Part shown: positions 9,129-16,918 of the stretch, one piece after another
Layout: every line of letters begins with the position of its first letter
Numbering within the stretch: position 1 is the stretch's first letter
Source of the DNA: a virus
Reading direction: 5' to 3' (one strand)
IMG/VR virus record: IMGVR_UViG_3300028666_000036
Location: 1 to 60,184 of that record
Length of the DNA: 60,184 nucleotides
Notes under the pieces: generated by a model
What the model was told of the DNA's origin: nothing
Seen by the model: the letters and a program-made list of their open reading frames with translations, nothing else
Database searches by the model: none
Position numbers and translations under genes: made by a program

Positions 9129-9998
9129 ATGGGAGACGAGAAGGCGGAAAAGCAACGGCGCGCGATGACCATGCGGGCGAGGGCGAAGATCTGGAAGGCG
9201 GCGGCGGATGCGGCGCACGTCGCATTTGCTTCGATGGACGAAGCCGAGAGGGATGTGCGCGGAATCCGATGGGCGCTCGACGACGTCGATCGGATGTGGC
9301 TTCCAGTGGAGAGCGCCGCCCACGAAGCCGAAGCTGCGCTGGCAGCGCCCATGTGGACCTGCCCCGTGTGCGAGTGGGCCGCGTCGGATTGCTCGTGCGG
9401 GAAGTCGATGGCCGCCACCACGACCTGGCGATGCGCGTGCGGCTCACCCGCGCGCCGACGCGAGGACCGGTCGATCAGGTGCGACGCGTGCCATGCGGGC
9501 GCGCTCGCCACCATGCCGCCGTCCGAACGCACCGTGTTCCCGTCAGGCACCCACCGGGGCATTCAGTGGACGTCGGACAACGGTTTCCATTCGGAGACGC
9601 ACGTCGTCGCCCGCATCGCCGCGGACGGGAAGTCGTTCGCGGCCCTGCTCGCCGTGCCGGTCACTGACGTCGAGATCGAGCGCGCGGCGAAGTCGATGGT
9701 CGACCAGTACCTCGGCGACGTCGGCGAGCCCATCGATGCGGCGTACGATGACGTCAAAGGCCCGGGCGGCGAGTCCGCGGCGGACTCATTTGCTTCGAAG
9801 GCGCTGGCAAAGCTCGAACGCGACTGCGGGCGATGGCCGACGACCGAAGAATCTGCCGCAGCCGGCTCGTGGCTTGCGCAGCGAGTCCTGGCGTGCGCCA
9901 AAGACCCCGAGTTCCCCGACGAGTGCCCGCGCTGCCATGGCCCGGCGTACATCGGCTCGGGCTACGCGCCGGTGAAGTGCAAGGGAGGTTGCAAGTGA
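9129..9998 (+). CDS. Cysteine-rich protein with three zinc-ribbon-like knots, unknown function
   Basis: 289 residues from ATG 9129 with AAGGAGG in front. Residues 1-70 are helical and charged. Two Cys groups follow in the middle (WTCPVCEWAA...CSC near 77; CACGSP...CDACHAG near 101-125) and one at the C-terminus (CPRCHG...CKGGCK). The middle contains no known domain. The gene begins a three-gene set (9129, 9995, 10537) linked by GTGA overlaps. Zinc binding is inferred from Cys pairing. Confidence 0.75.
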   Translation: MGDEKAEKQRRAMTMRARAKIWKAAADAAHVAFASMDEAERDVRGIRWALDDVDRMWLPVESAAHEAEAALAAPMWTCPVCEWAASDCSCGKSMAATTTWRCACGSPARRREDRSIRCDACHAGALATMPPSERTVFPSGTHRGIQWTSDNGFHSETHVVARIAADGKSFAALLAVPVTDVEIERAAKSMVDQYLGDVGEPIDAAYDDVKGPGGESAADSFASKALAKLERDCGRWPTTEESAAAGSWLAQRVLACAKDPEFPDECPRCHGPAYIGSGYAPVKCKGGCK

Positions 9999-10540
9999 TA
10001 CTGATCGGTCCGCGCTGGCTGATCGCCGACGCGGAGGTGTACGCCCGCGCCGACCGGGATTCCTCCATCGGCGATAGGCTCGTCGTCGATGGCAGGTTCG
10101 TCCCGGGCTCAGAGTGGAAGACGTGCACAAAGAAGGGCGAGATCGGGCGCGTGTTCATCCCTGGCAGTCTGCGCCGCTTCGACCTGACCACGCTCATGGA
10201 CGAGGAGACGAAGAAGGCGTATGCGACTCCGCATGCGTCCGGTCCACCCGAGGATCGTGTCCACCGCGACCTACCTGCCGCGCGCCCCGCGAAGTCGGTC
10301 AAGGTCCCATGGACCTGCGCATCCCCCGACTGCAAGACGCCGACCGCCGGCCCGTCGCTGCGCGTGTATCGCACGTTTTGCACCGCGTGCGCCGACGTGT
10401 TCATCCACCGGGCGCAGTGCCAAATCGACACGCCGCCGAATCGTAAGGCACGCGAGCCCGCGTCCGTTCCGCCCGCGTCGCCCGCAACCATGGGCGGCTC
10501 CGTGTTCCGCCCGGGCGGGCGCTGGGGCCAGTACCGGTGA
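9995..10540 (+). CDS. Hypothetical protein with C-terminal CxxxxC/CxxC ribbon
   Basis: 181 residues from GTG 9995, overlapping the previous stop and preceded by AAGGGAGG. The N-terminal 80 residues form a beta-rich region (ILIGPRWLIADAEVYAR). Residues 95-150 hold WTCASPDCKT and FCTACADVF, a probable zinc ribbon. The C-terminus is Pro/Arg-rich. I do not recognise the family. Confidence 0.7.
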   Translation: MILIGPRWLIADAEVYARADRDSSIGDRLVVDGRFVPGSEWKTCTKKGEIGRVFIPGSLRRFDLTTLMDEETKKAYATPHASGPPEDRVHRDLPAARPAKSVKVPWTCASPDCKTPTAGPSLRVYRTFCTACADVFIHRAQCQIDTPPNRKAREPASVPPASPATMGGSVFRPGGRWGQYR

Positions 10541-10800
10541 ACTCGGACGCCGCCAAAGAAGCCGTGCGCGAGCTCGGCCGCCAGCGGGGCGCGGGAGTGG
10601 CGCACACCACTGTCAAGCACGACACGGCGGCCAACTTCCAAGCGGTGATGAGCCGCTCGCCCGAGTTCCAATCGGCGTTCGAGCGAGACTGCCCGCGCGC
10701 GGTGCTGGACGACCTCGGCATATCGCTCGTGCTGGCGCGGCAGGTGTACCTGTGGGGATTCGTCGACGCCGCGTGCTCGACGCAGAAGCGCGGGCGCTAG
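10537..10800 (+). CDS. Small helical protein of unknown function
   Basis: 87 residues from GTG 10537 (GTGA overlap). Mostly alpha-helical with a mix of acidic and basic residues (KEAVRELGRQRG, ERDCPRAVLDDLG). Its end overlaps the end of the minus-strand portal gene by 4 bases, so the transcription units converge here. No domain is recognised. Confidence 0.65.
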   Translation: MNSDAAKEAVRELGRQRGAGVAHTTVKHDTAANFQAVMSRSPEFQSAFERDCPRAVLDDLGISLVLARQVYLWGFVDAACSTQKRGR

Positions 10801-12860
10801 CCCATCTTCAGCCGTCGGCGGGCCTTGGCCATCGTGGCGTACGGGCCGCCGATGCGCTTCCCGTCGCGATATACCGTCCAACCCGAGCCGTCGTGCTTGA
10901 ACATGTCGCCAGGCATCGCCCGGTCGCCGGTCGCCTTCGGCTCGTGCACCACCGTCGCGCCTGGATTCGCAGCGCGCCACTGCCCGAATACCGTCGCCAC
11001 ACCCTTGGCCATCGTCGCCTGACCGGCGGACAGCGGGACCTTGGGGCCATTCATCGACACCACGCAGTCGGCGGTGAGCTTTCCCGACCGAAGCGCGTGC
11101 GCCGTGTGCACGCCCTCGATGACGTACCGCTGGCCGATGGCCCTGGCGCGGGCTGCAATCTGCTCGGGCGTTTGCGCCCAACTGACCGTCTCGTCATTGA
11201 GCAGCTCGTCGGTTGACCACGTCGGCCGGTCTTTCACTAGGCTTGCCAGCGTGGTCTTCCCGTGCTTCGGGCCGCCGGTGATGACGATCGAGTCGTGGGT
11301 GTTCAAGCAATCCTGGAACCACGCCGGGATCTTCGTCGGCGCCGCATCTCCCGCCTCGTGCGCTGCCTGCTTCGGAAGCGTGACTTCGGCGGGCGGTGGC
11401 GTTTCCTTCGTGCCCGCCGACGCTCCACTGGCCTCGCTGCCCTGGTTCGCGTTTACGGGCTCGCCGGTCTCGGGGTCGAAGTTGCCCGGAGTCGTGGATT
11501 CGTTCTCGTCTGGCAATGACGCCTCTTCGGCCTCTTCGATGTCCTCGTCTTCGATTGTGCGGTAGGTCCCGCGATCCTTGAGCTCGCGGGCGGCGAGACC
11601 GGGCGTGATGACCTTCGCCGCGATGTAGGCGGCGTCCATCGTCGCGCGCGTGTTATCGCGGGCCGCCGCTTCGACGTCGGACATCTGCCAAAGGGGATTG
11701 AACGTCATCTCGAATCCGTCGGGCAGTCCGCCGAGGACCGAGCGCACGAGGATTTCGTACATGCGCATGAGGGGCGCGCGTAATTTCGCCTCCTGATCGC
11801 CAGACAGACGGTCGTAATAGTTGCGGATGTCGCTCTCTCCGGTAGCGCTGAGGCCGGCCGGGCTCTGCCCGAAAAGGCGCGTCGTCGGGATATCGGCGGC
11901 GCCCGATACGTCGATCATGAAGCGCACGAGGATGCTCTCGATCCCGCTGAACGACGTGACCTTTTGCTGCCACGACTCCGTGTCGGCGTCGAGCAGGAGG
12001 TTCTTGTTGAGCGACTTGTTCATCGCAGAAAGCTGAAACCGTTTGATGACTGCCGAGTCTTGGCCAGCGCTGAACGCCTTCGCGAGCCCCTTGGCCGAGA
12101 TGATGTCGACGTTCGCCTCGTGGAGCATCGACCCCGCAGCCGCACACGCGCCGTCGTAGTTCTGAAGCGCGTTGACTACGTGGAAGAGTTCACTGTCATC
12201 CCACATCGCGTTCTGCCGCCATTGGTAGTACGGCAACTCGCGGCCGGGCCAGCGGATCACGCGCGTCCAGTGCACTTGTTGCCCGCTCTCGGCGATCGTG
12301 TACATGAGCGGCAGGTCGAAGTTGGGCGAGTTCGTGTCTTGGTCCACGTCGGTGACGGCGGGGAATCGCCATCGGTCGCGCGTGATGAAGTTAAGAAGGC
12401 CGCCCTTCTTGATCTTCGTGACGTCGAGCGGGGTCGAGAGATCCTCGCCGCGCATGACGACGATCGAGCACGCGCCTCCGTAGAGGCGAGCCCACTTCAT
12501 GCCGGTGCGGATGCGCTCGCGAAACTTCAGCGCAACCTCGGCGACTTCGATCGCGTTCGAGTCGTTGTCGTCGTCGTCGCGGCCGTCCCACGTGAGCGCC
12601 ACCCATTCGCGGGTCATGTCCGCAACCGGAGCGTCGACGATCTTGCCGGCGAGCCACGATCCGCGATACATCGCATCGAGTTGCAGCTGCGACATCTGCA
12701 CCGGGATCGCGTATCCCGAGTACGCGTTCTTGTCAGAACTCGAGCCGAGCGCGCTGACGAGGTTCAGGAATCCGTCGGTCACGGCTTGCGGGCTGGCCGG
12801 AGGTGGCCCGTCGGCGGCCGAGATGGGCGGAATCGTGACCTTCGGGCGGCGCTTGCTCAT
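10797..12860 (-). CDS. Portal protein (DUF1073 type) with C-terminal P-loop kinase-like domain
   Basis: 687 residues from ATG 12860; an in-frame GTG at 12878 would add 6. Residues about 1-480 match the DUF1073 portal family (SGYAIPVQMSQLQLDAMY, WLAGKIVD, IVMRGEDLS, WPGRELPYY, PTTRLFGQSPAGLSATGE, FNPLWQMSD), the ring through which DNA enters the capsid. After an acidic Pro/Gly linker, residues about 510-635 form a P-loop domain: Walker A GGPKHGKTT near 527-535, then STDELL, RYVIEGVHTA and PLSAGQATMAKG, matching stand-alone phage nucleotide-kinase-like proteins. The last 40 residues (YRDGKRIGGPY) form a small extra module. Portals normally lack an ATPase, and this gene runs against its neighbours. 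Fusion and orientation are read directly; the enzymatic role is inference. Confidence 0.85.
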   Translation of the reverse strand: MSKRRPKVTIPPISAADGPPPASPQAVTDGFLNLVSALGSSSDKNAYSGYAIPVQMSQLQLDAMYRGSWLAGKIVDAPVADMTREWVALTWDGRDDDDNDSNAIEVAEVALKFRERIRTGMKWARLYGGACSIVVMRGEDLSTPLDVTKIKKGGLLNFITRDRWRFPAVTDVDQDTNSPNFDLPLMYTIAESGQQVHWTRVIRWPGRELPYYQWRQNAMWDDSELFHVVNALQNYDGACAAAGSMLHEANVDIISAKGLAKAFSAGQDSAVIKRFQLSAMNKSLNKNLLLDADTESWQQKVTSFSGIESILVRFMIDVSGAADIPTTRLFGQSPAGLSATGESDIRNYYDRLSGDQEAKLRAPLMRMYEILVRSVLGGLPDGFEMTFNPLWQMSDVEAAARDNTRATMDAAYIAAKVITPGLAARELKDRGTYRTIEDEDIEEAEEASLPDENESTTPGNFDPETGEPVNANQGSEASGASAGTKETPPPAEVTLPKQAAHEAGDAAPTKIPAWFQDCLNTHDSIVITGGPKHGKTTLASLVKDRPTWSTDELLNDETVSWAQTPEQIAARARAIGQRYVIEGVHTAHALRSGKLTADCVVSMNGPKVPLSAGQATMAKGVATVFGQWRAANPGATVVHEPKATGDRAMPGDMFKHDGSGWTVYRDGKRIGGPYATMAKARRRLKMG

Positions 12861-12891
12861 GCCACCACGGTAGCGCACATGGTGCGTCGGC

Positions 12892-13068
12892 TCATGACGC
12901 GCGGATCAGGTGGCCGAGCCCTTCGGCGCGCAGCGCGGCCTCCACGCGCTCGCGTAGGCTCGGCCGCGTCGGCTCGCCCGCGATGACCTTCCGCACGGTG
13001 GACAGGCTGGCGTTGGCCGCGACCGCGACGCGCATCATCGCTTGGTGGGAACATGATGGTTCGTTCAT
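12892..13068 (-). CDS. Small HTH regulator upstream of the portal
   Basis: 58 residues from the ATG whose first base is 13068. Residues 12-50 read as a LacI/lambda-type helix-turn-helix (MMRVAVAANASLSTVRKVIAG, with STVRKVIAG as recognition helix). A longer in-frame start at 13164 is possible, but a good minus-strand promoter lies between the two. The gene ends 31 bases before the portal ATG, so both are probably on one transcript. A partial palindrome covers its own -35, suggesting autoregulation. Confidence 0.75.
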   Translation of the reverse strand: MNEPSCSHQAMMRVAVAANASLSTVRKVIAGEPTRPSLRERVEAALRAEGLGHLIRAS

Positions 13069-13077
13069 GTGACGTTG

Positions 13078-13123
13078 ATAGAACCATGACGACACAACTG
13101 GCTCAATTCTCGCTTGCGAATTG
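13078..13123 (-). promoter_or_regulatory. Minus-strand promoter with palindromic operator candidate
   Basis: On the minus strand TTGAGC (13106-13101), a 17-base spacer and TTCTAT (13083-13078) make a sigma70-like promoter. The -10 ends 9 bases before the HTH start codon, so the transcript should have almost no leader. An inverted repeat with arms CAATTC (13104-13109) and GAATTG (13118-13123) overlaps the -35, and the same AATTC...AATTGA layout stands before 38658, 41726 and 42307. A repressor binding here would block RNA polymerase. Confidence 0.55.
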
Positions 13124-13157
13124 AGGAAAATCGTAGCGTTGCCGACCATTCGAGGGA

Positions 13158-14381
13158 ATGGCACGGCGAATCTCGGTCACCGACCTCGTTGGTCTGACCT
13201 CCAGATCCCTGACGGACGAGGGATACATGGTCGCGCCCGCCGTGCTCGCGGCGTCCGACAACGTGCAGATGTACACGGCCGGCGAGCTCGGACTGACCGA
13301 CCTGCCGCCTAAGCAGATGGTCGGGCTGTACCGCCCCACCGACGAGGTCCTGTCGCCCGAGACGCTCGCCAGCTTCGAAAACAAACCGCTCACGATGGAC
13401 CACCCGCCAGCCGGGGTGAGCGCCGCGAACTGGAAGCAGGTTGCGATCGGCGACGTACACGCGGTCGCCCCCGCCGGGAAGAACGTCGGGGCGAAGATCC
13501 TGATCCGCGACGGCGCGGCGGTGCAGAAGGTCGGCGCCGGCAAGAGCGCGCTGTCGCAGGGCTACAGCTTCGAGCTCGACCTGACCCCCGGGGTAGCCGC
13601 CGACGGCACGCCGTACGTCGGGGTCCAGCGACAAATTCGCGGGAACCACACCGCAATTGTTGACGTGGCGCGCGGTGGTCTCGCGTGCCGGATCGCTGAC
13701 CAGGAGAACAGACCAATGGCACTCAGGAAGCTTGTCTTGGACGGCCTCGCCGTCGAGCTCGAGGACAACGCCGCGACGGTGGTGGAGAAGGTCGTGGCGG
13801 ACGCTGGCAAGGCCACGAAGGCCGCCCAGGACGCCGCCGCGACCGCGGGGCAGGCGCTCGCCACCGCGCAGGCGGAGTTGACCACCGAGCGCGAGAAGAA
13901 CACGAAGCTCGTGGCCGACCATGCCGCGGCGCTGGCCGAGGTGACCGCCAAGATCCCGACTCCCGAGCAGGTTCAGGCGTTGGCCGCCGAACTCTCGAAG
14001 GTCGTGGGCGACGCCGCCAAGTTGGCTCCCGCCGTCAAGGCGGCCGGCAAGTCCGCCCATGCGATCCGCGTCGAGGCGCTCGCGACCGTCGTGGCCGATG
14101 CCGCGTCGACCGTGAAGCCGGTGGCGCTGGCCGTACTGGCAGGCATCGAGCCCGCCAAGGCCGAGCCCGCCTCGGTCAAGGCAGCCTTCGACGCGTGCGT
14201 TGCCGCTGGTGGCACCGTGTCCGCGCAGGCGACCGACGCCGCCGCGATCGACGCCGCCAACGGGCGCGCGCTGTCGGGCGCTGCCACCGGGGGCGCCGCT
14301 CCCAAGCTCGTCGGGCGCGCGGCCGCGATGGCCAACCTCGCGACCCGACCCACCGCCAAGACCGATTCACAGCGTGCGTAG
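13158..14381 (+). CDS. DUF2213 head maturation protease-like protein with scaffold-like C-terminus
   Basis: 407 residues from ATG 13158 with GAGGG in front. Residues 5-190 match DUF2213 (YTAGELGL, VGLYRPTDEV, LTMDHPPAGV, IGDVHAV, LSQGYSFELD, RGNHTAIVD), where the conserved His lies in RGNH; the family is found next to DUF1073 portals and DUF2184 capsid proteins. Residues 195-320 are Ala/Lys/Glu-rich with coiled-coil character, as in scaffolding regions. The natural reading is a protease fused to its scaffold, guiding capsid assembly and then removed. Protease activity is inferred. Confidence 0.8.
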   Translation: MARRISVTDLVGLTSRSLTDEGYMVAPAVLAASDNVQMYTAGELGLTDLPPKQMVGLYRPTDEVLSPETLASFENKPLTMDHPPAGVSAANWKQVAIGDVHAVAPAGKNVGAKILIRDGAAVQKVGAGKSALSQGYSFELDLTPGVAADGTPYVGVQRQIRGNHTAIVDVARGGLACRIADQENRPMALRKLVLDGLAVELEDNAATVVEKVVADAGKATKAAQDAAATAGQALATAQAELTTEREKNTKLVADHAAALAEVTAKIPTPEQVQALAAELSKVVGDAAKLAPAVKAAGKSAHAIRVEALATVVADAASTVKPVALAVLAGIEPAKAEPASVKAAFDACVAAGGTVSAQATDAAAIDAANGRALSGAATGGAAPKLVGRAAAMANLATRPTAKTDSQRA

Positions 14382-14427
14382 TCGCCGCTGACCAACCAAC
14401 CAACGTCAACACGCACAGGAGACTCAC

Positions 14428-14949
14428 ATGGCAATTCCCTCTCTCGCCACTTACGGGGGCACCCTGCTCCAGCCCGGCTACCCCGGCCAGATCGCCGAAG
14501 GCGGGCCCACCGTCATCCGCACCGGCATCAACGACCAGGCGACCGCTGTGGACTTCGGCCAGATCGTGGTCCGAAGCACTGCCACCGCGTTCGGAGCGAC
14601 CGACAAGATCAAGGCGTACTCGGCCGGCGCTGACATCCCCTGCGGGATCTCAGTCCGCAACGCCTCGCCACTGATCGCCCCGGCCGCCGGCGGCAACAAC
14701 TCGGTCCTCTACGCGCAGAATACCCCGGTACCCTTCGTGACCTTCGGCGTGGTGGTCTGCACCGCAGCCGAGAACGTCACCGAGGGAGACGCGGCGGTCG
14801 GCGTCGTCGCAACCCCGCTCACCGTCGGAGGCACCACCGGCGGAGCCGGCAACGGCACCACGCGCACCGCCTTCCCCAATGCGATCTGGCTCGACACCGT
14901 CACCTCCGGTGGCGTCGGACGCGTTCGCGTCAACATGACCACCACCTAA
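14428..14949 (+). CDS. Head decoration / structural cement protein
   Basis: 173 residues from ATG 14428 with AGGAGACTCAC in front. Gly/Thr/Ala-rich beta protein with no charged clusters, placed between protease-scaffold and major capsid genes as in phages whose cement protein (Gp24-like) stabilises the shell. Segments GQIAEGGPTVI and NAIWLDTVTSGGVGRVRV fit that class. Call rests on position and composition more than on a diagnostic motif. Confidence 0.7.
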   Translation: MAIPSLATYGGTLLQPGYPGQIAEGGPTVIRTGINDQATAVDFGQIVVRSTATAFGATDKIKAYSAGADIPCGISVRNASPLIAPAAGGNNSVLYAQNTPVPFVTFGVVVCTAAENVTEGDAAVGVVATPLTVGGTTGGAGNGTTRTAFPNAIWLDTVTSGGVGRVRVNMTTT

Positions 14950-14980
14950 CCCGTCAACCGAAAACCAAAGGAAAACGCAC

Positions 14981-16030
14981 ATGCTCATCACCACGGTGGA
15001 CGGCGAAACTCAACAGCCCGTCACTTTCGACGCCGACGAAAACCGGCTCGCCCAGATCCAACACTTCATCTCGTCCAACCCGCAGATCCTGGGGATGGGC
15101 GCATGGTCGCCCTTCGGCCGGCGCGCGGCTGACGCCGTCGAAGCGCAGGCGTTCGCGGTGTCTCAGCTCGCCTTTGTCGAGCAGAAGACCTACGAGAAGC
15201 AGTACGCGCCGCTGACCTTCCAAACGCTGCTGGGCAACACCATCAGCTACGCGGACGGCGAGTGGGCGCAGTCGGTCGAGTACCAGATCGTCGACTACGT
15301 CGGGCAGGGCAAGCGCATCTCCGGCATGGGGAACGACATCCCCGAGGTCGACGTGGCCTACGCCCGCAAGCAGTTCGCGGTCGCTCAGGGCGCCGTCCAG
15401 TACAGCTACACCACGGAAGACCTCCGGGTGTCGGCGTACCTCCAGCGCCCGCTGCCGATCACGAAGCTGAAGGCCGCGAACATGGCGTACATGCGCCACC
15501 TGAACGCGGTGGCTCTCACCGGAGAGGCGGCGTCTGGGTTCACGGGGCTCTTCAACAACGCTACCGTGGTGGCCAGCTTCATGCAGACCGTGACCAACAG
15601 GTGGGACACCCTGGCAACGGCCGACCAGATCATCGCCGACGTCATCGCCACCGTCGCCACGATCATGACCAACACGCAGAACAACAGCGTGCCGAACATG
15701 CTCGCGGTGTCGATCCCGACCTTCGAGGCGTTCCTGAAGCCGCGCTCCACCGTCAGCGACACGACCGTGCTGGCGTTCCTGCAGAACATCTACCCCAACA
15801 TGAAGATCGTTCCGATCTTCGAGTTGGCGGGGATTGGCACCGGGGCATCGACCAACCGCGCGGTGTTCTTCAACGCAGACGACGACAACATGGTGTATCA
15901 CGTGCCGATGCCGCTGCGCTTCCTGGCGCCGCAGTATCAGGGACTGAAGATCATCGTCCCCGGCGAGTACAAGTACGCCGGCCTCGAGATCCGACGCGTT
16001 CCCACGGTCTACTACCGGGACAACACCTAA
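14981..16030 (+). CDS. Major capsid protein, DUF2184 family
   Basis: 349 residues from ATG 14981 (AAAGGAAAACGCAC before it). Family features: an N-terminal helix region (ADAVEAQAFAVSQLAFVEQKTY), then YAPLTFQTLLG, YDVGQGKRISG-type loop (VGQGKRISGMG), DIPEVDV, and late NMVYHVPMPLRFLAPQ and GEYKYAGLEIRRP-like strands. DUF2184 proteins adopt the HK97 fold and build the icosahedral shell. Length and gene order agree. Confidence 0.9.
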   Translation: MLITTVDGETQQPVTFDADENRLAQIQHFISSNPQILGMGAWSPFGRRAADAVEAQAFAVSQLAFVEQKTYEKQYAPLTFQTLLGNTISYADGEWAQSVEYQIVDYVGQGKRISGMGNDIPEVDVAYARKQFAVAQGAVQYSYTTEDLRVSAYLQRPLPITKLKAANMAYMRHLNAVALTGEAASGFTGLFNNATVVASFMQTVTNRWDTLATADQIIADVIATVATIMTNTQNNSVPNMLAVSIPTFEAFLKPRSTVSDTTVLAFLQNIYPNMKIVPIFELAGIGTGASTNRAVFFNADDDNMVYHVPMPLRFLAPQYQGLKIIVPGEYKYAGLEIRRVPTVYYRDNT

Positions 16031-16036
16031 GCCGCC

Positions 16037-16306
16037 ATGCTCGTCAAGAACGATACCGGGGCTGACGTCATAGTCGACGCAGCCCCGGAAGGGGTTGAAT
16101 GCTACTCGACGATTTGCGTGTTCTCGGGCGGCTCATACATTGGTGACTCCAACGTAGAAAAGCTGATCGCATCCGGCAAGCTCGAACGGGTCGGAGACGT
16201 GGTGCAGGTGCCGATGCCGAAACCGGTGCCGGTTCCGGAAGCCGCCGTCGAGCCCGTGCCGGAGCCGGCGAAGGCGCGCTTCTCGAAGAAGGGAGGGGAT
16301 GAGTAG
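16037..16306 (+). CDS. Small head-associated protein with Pro-Val repeat tail
   Basis: 89 residues. Residues 1-55 form a compact segment (VKNDTGADVIVDA, SGGSYIGDSNVEKLIASGKLERV). Residues 56-80 are a Pro/Val/Glu repeat (MPKPVPVPEAAVEPVPEP), likely extended. It follows the capsid gene by 6 bases, suggesting a virion accessory role. The family is not recognised. Confidence 0.65.
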   Translation: MLVKNDTGADVIVDAAPEGVECYSTICVFSGGSYIGDSNVEKLIASGKLERVGDVVQVPMPKPVPVPEAAVEPVPEPAKARFSKKGGDE

Positions 16307-16404
16307 TGGCGATGCTCATGTATGGGGCCAGCGCAAGGCTCACGATCCAGGGCGACGGGTTCGCGAACCAATTCGACTACCTCTCCGGCGTCGCGCCGGT
16401 CTAG
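16306..16404 (+). CDS. 32-residue ORF of unknown function
   Basis: GTG 16306 overlaps the previous stop (TAGTG), with GGGAGGGG just upstream, and runs to TAG 16404 (MAMLMYGASARL...). The strong ribosome site and coupling favour translation, but the product is too short to classify. It could be a remnant of a gene truncated by the tRNA-like element that follows. Confidence 0.45.
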   Translation: MAMLMYGASARLTIQGDGFANQFDYLSGVAPV

Positions 16405-16441
16405 CTTCACGCCGCACCCCCGGGCGCAACAGGGGGTTCAC

Positions 16442-16512
16442 CGCGGGAAGTCTTTGGAGACAACCGGGCCCATACCCCGGTCTAGGTGGTTCGATGCCAC
16501 CTCCCGTTACCG
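16442..16512 (+). tRNA. tRNA-like element with CAT anticodon, short D arm
   Basis: A cloverleaf can be drawn: acceptor 16442-16448 with 16502-16508 (six of seven pairs, one G-T); a mini D hairpin 16450-16461 with only a TTGG loop; anticodon stem CCGGG/CCCGG with loop CCCATAC (anticodon CAT, 16471-16473); T arm GGTGG-TTCGATG-CCACC perfectly paired; then ACC. The D loop is too short and position 33 is C instead of T. It may be a degenerate Met or Ile-type tRNA, and it fills the gap between two coding genes. Confidence 0.5.
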
Positions 16513-16908
16513 ATGGCCTACCTAGCCTCAGACTTCAAGACCGCGTTCCCAGTCTTCGCGTCCGCCGTGACAGACGCGGATGTCACGCGTCACATCGCCC
16601 GCGCGGTGAACTATGTGGACGTCTCGCGATACGGCGTCTGGTACAACGACGCGCTCGGGTACCTGACGGCGCACTTCATCGCGATGGAGTCCAAGGATCA
16701 GGCAATGGGAATCCAGGGGCGCGCGGGAGATATCACGTACAAGTCCGCCAGCTCGGCGAGCGGCGAGGCGCGGCTCGAACGCGCGGCGCCCGCCGTCATG
16801 CTGGAGATGACAGACCCGTTCATGCGCACCCAGTACGGGCAGCGGTTCCGCGACATCGCCCGCGTGGCGGCACTCGGCGGAGGCGCTGCGGGCGCGGACT
16901 CGTGCTAG
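16513..16908 (+). CDS. Head-tail adaptor, DUF4054-like
   Basis: 131 residues from ATG 16513. Helical bundle pattern typical of DUF4054 adaptors: FKTAFPVFASAVTDADVTRHIARA, VSRYGVWYNDALGYLTAHFIAM, and a C-terminal TQYGQRFRDIARVA. These proteins sit between portal and neck and are encoded after the capsid gene, as here. The start follows the tRNA-like element directly, and the plausible N-terminus MAYLASDF agrees with that boundary. Confidence 0.75.
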   Translation: MAYLASDFKTAFPVFASAVTDADVTRHIARAVNYVDVSRYGVWYNDALGYLTAHFIAMESKDQAMGIQGRAGDITYKSASSASGEARLERAAPAVMLEMTDPFMRTQYGQRFRDIARVAALGGGAAGADSC

Positions 16909-16918
16909 GGTCGCATCC

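Noticed and set aside
9754-11181. 475-residue minus-strand open frame
   Set aside because: It covers three plus-strand genes and part of the portal in another frame; there is no motif and composition is that of a shadow.
16416-16439. Hairpin ACCCCC...GGGGGT as terminator before the tRNA-like element
   Set aside because: No T run follows and the head operon continues. It may be just GC-rich folding.
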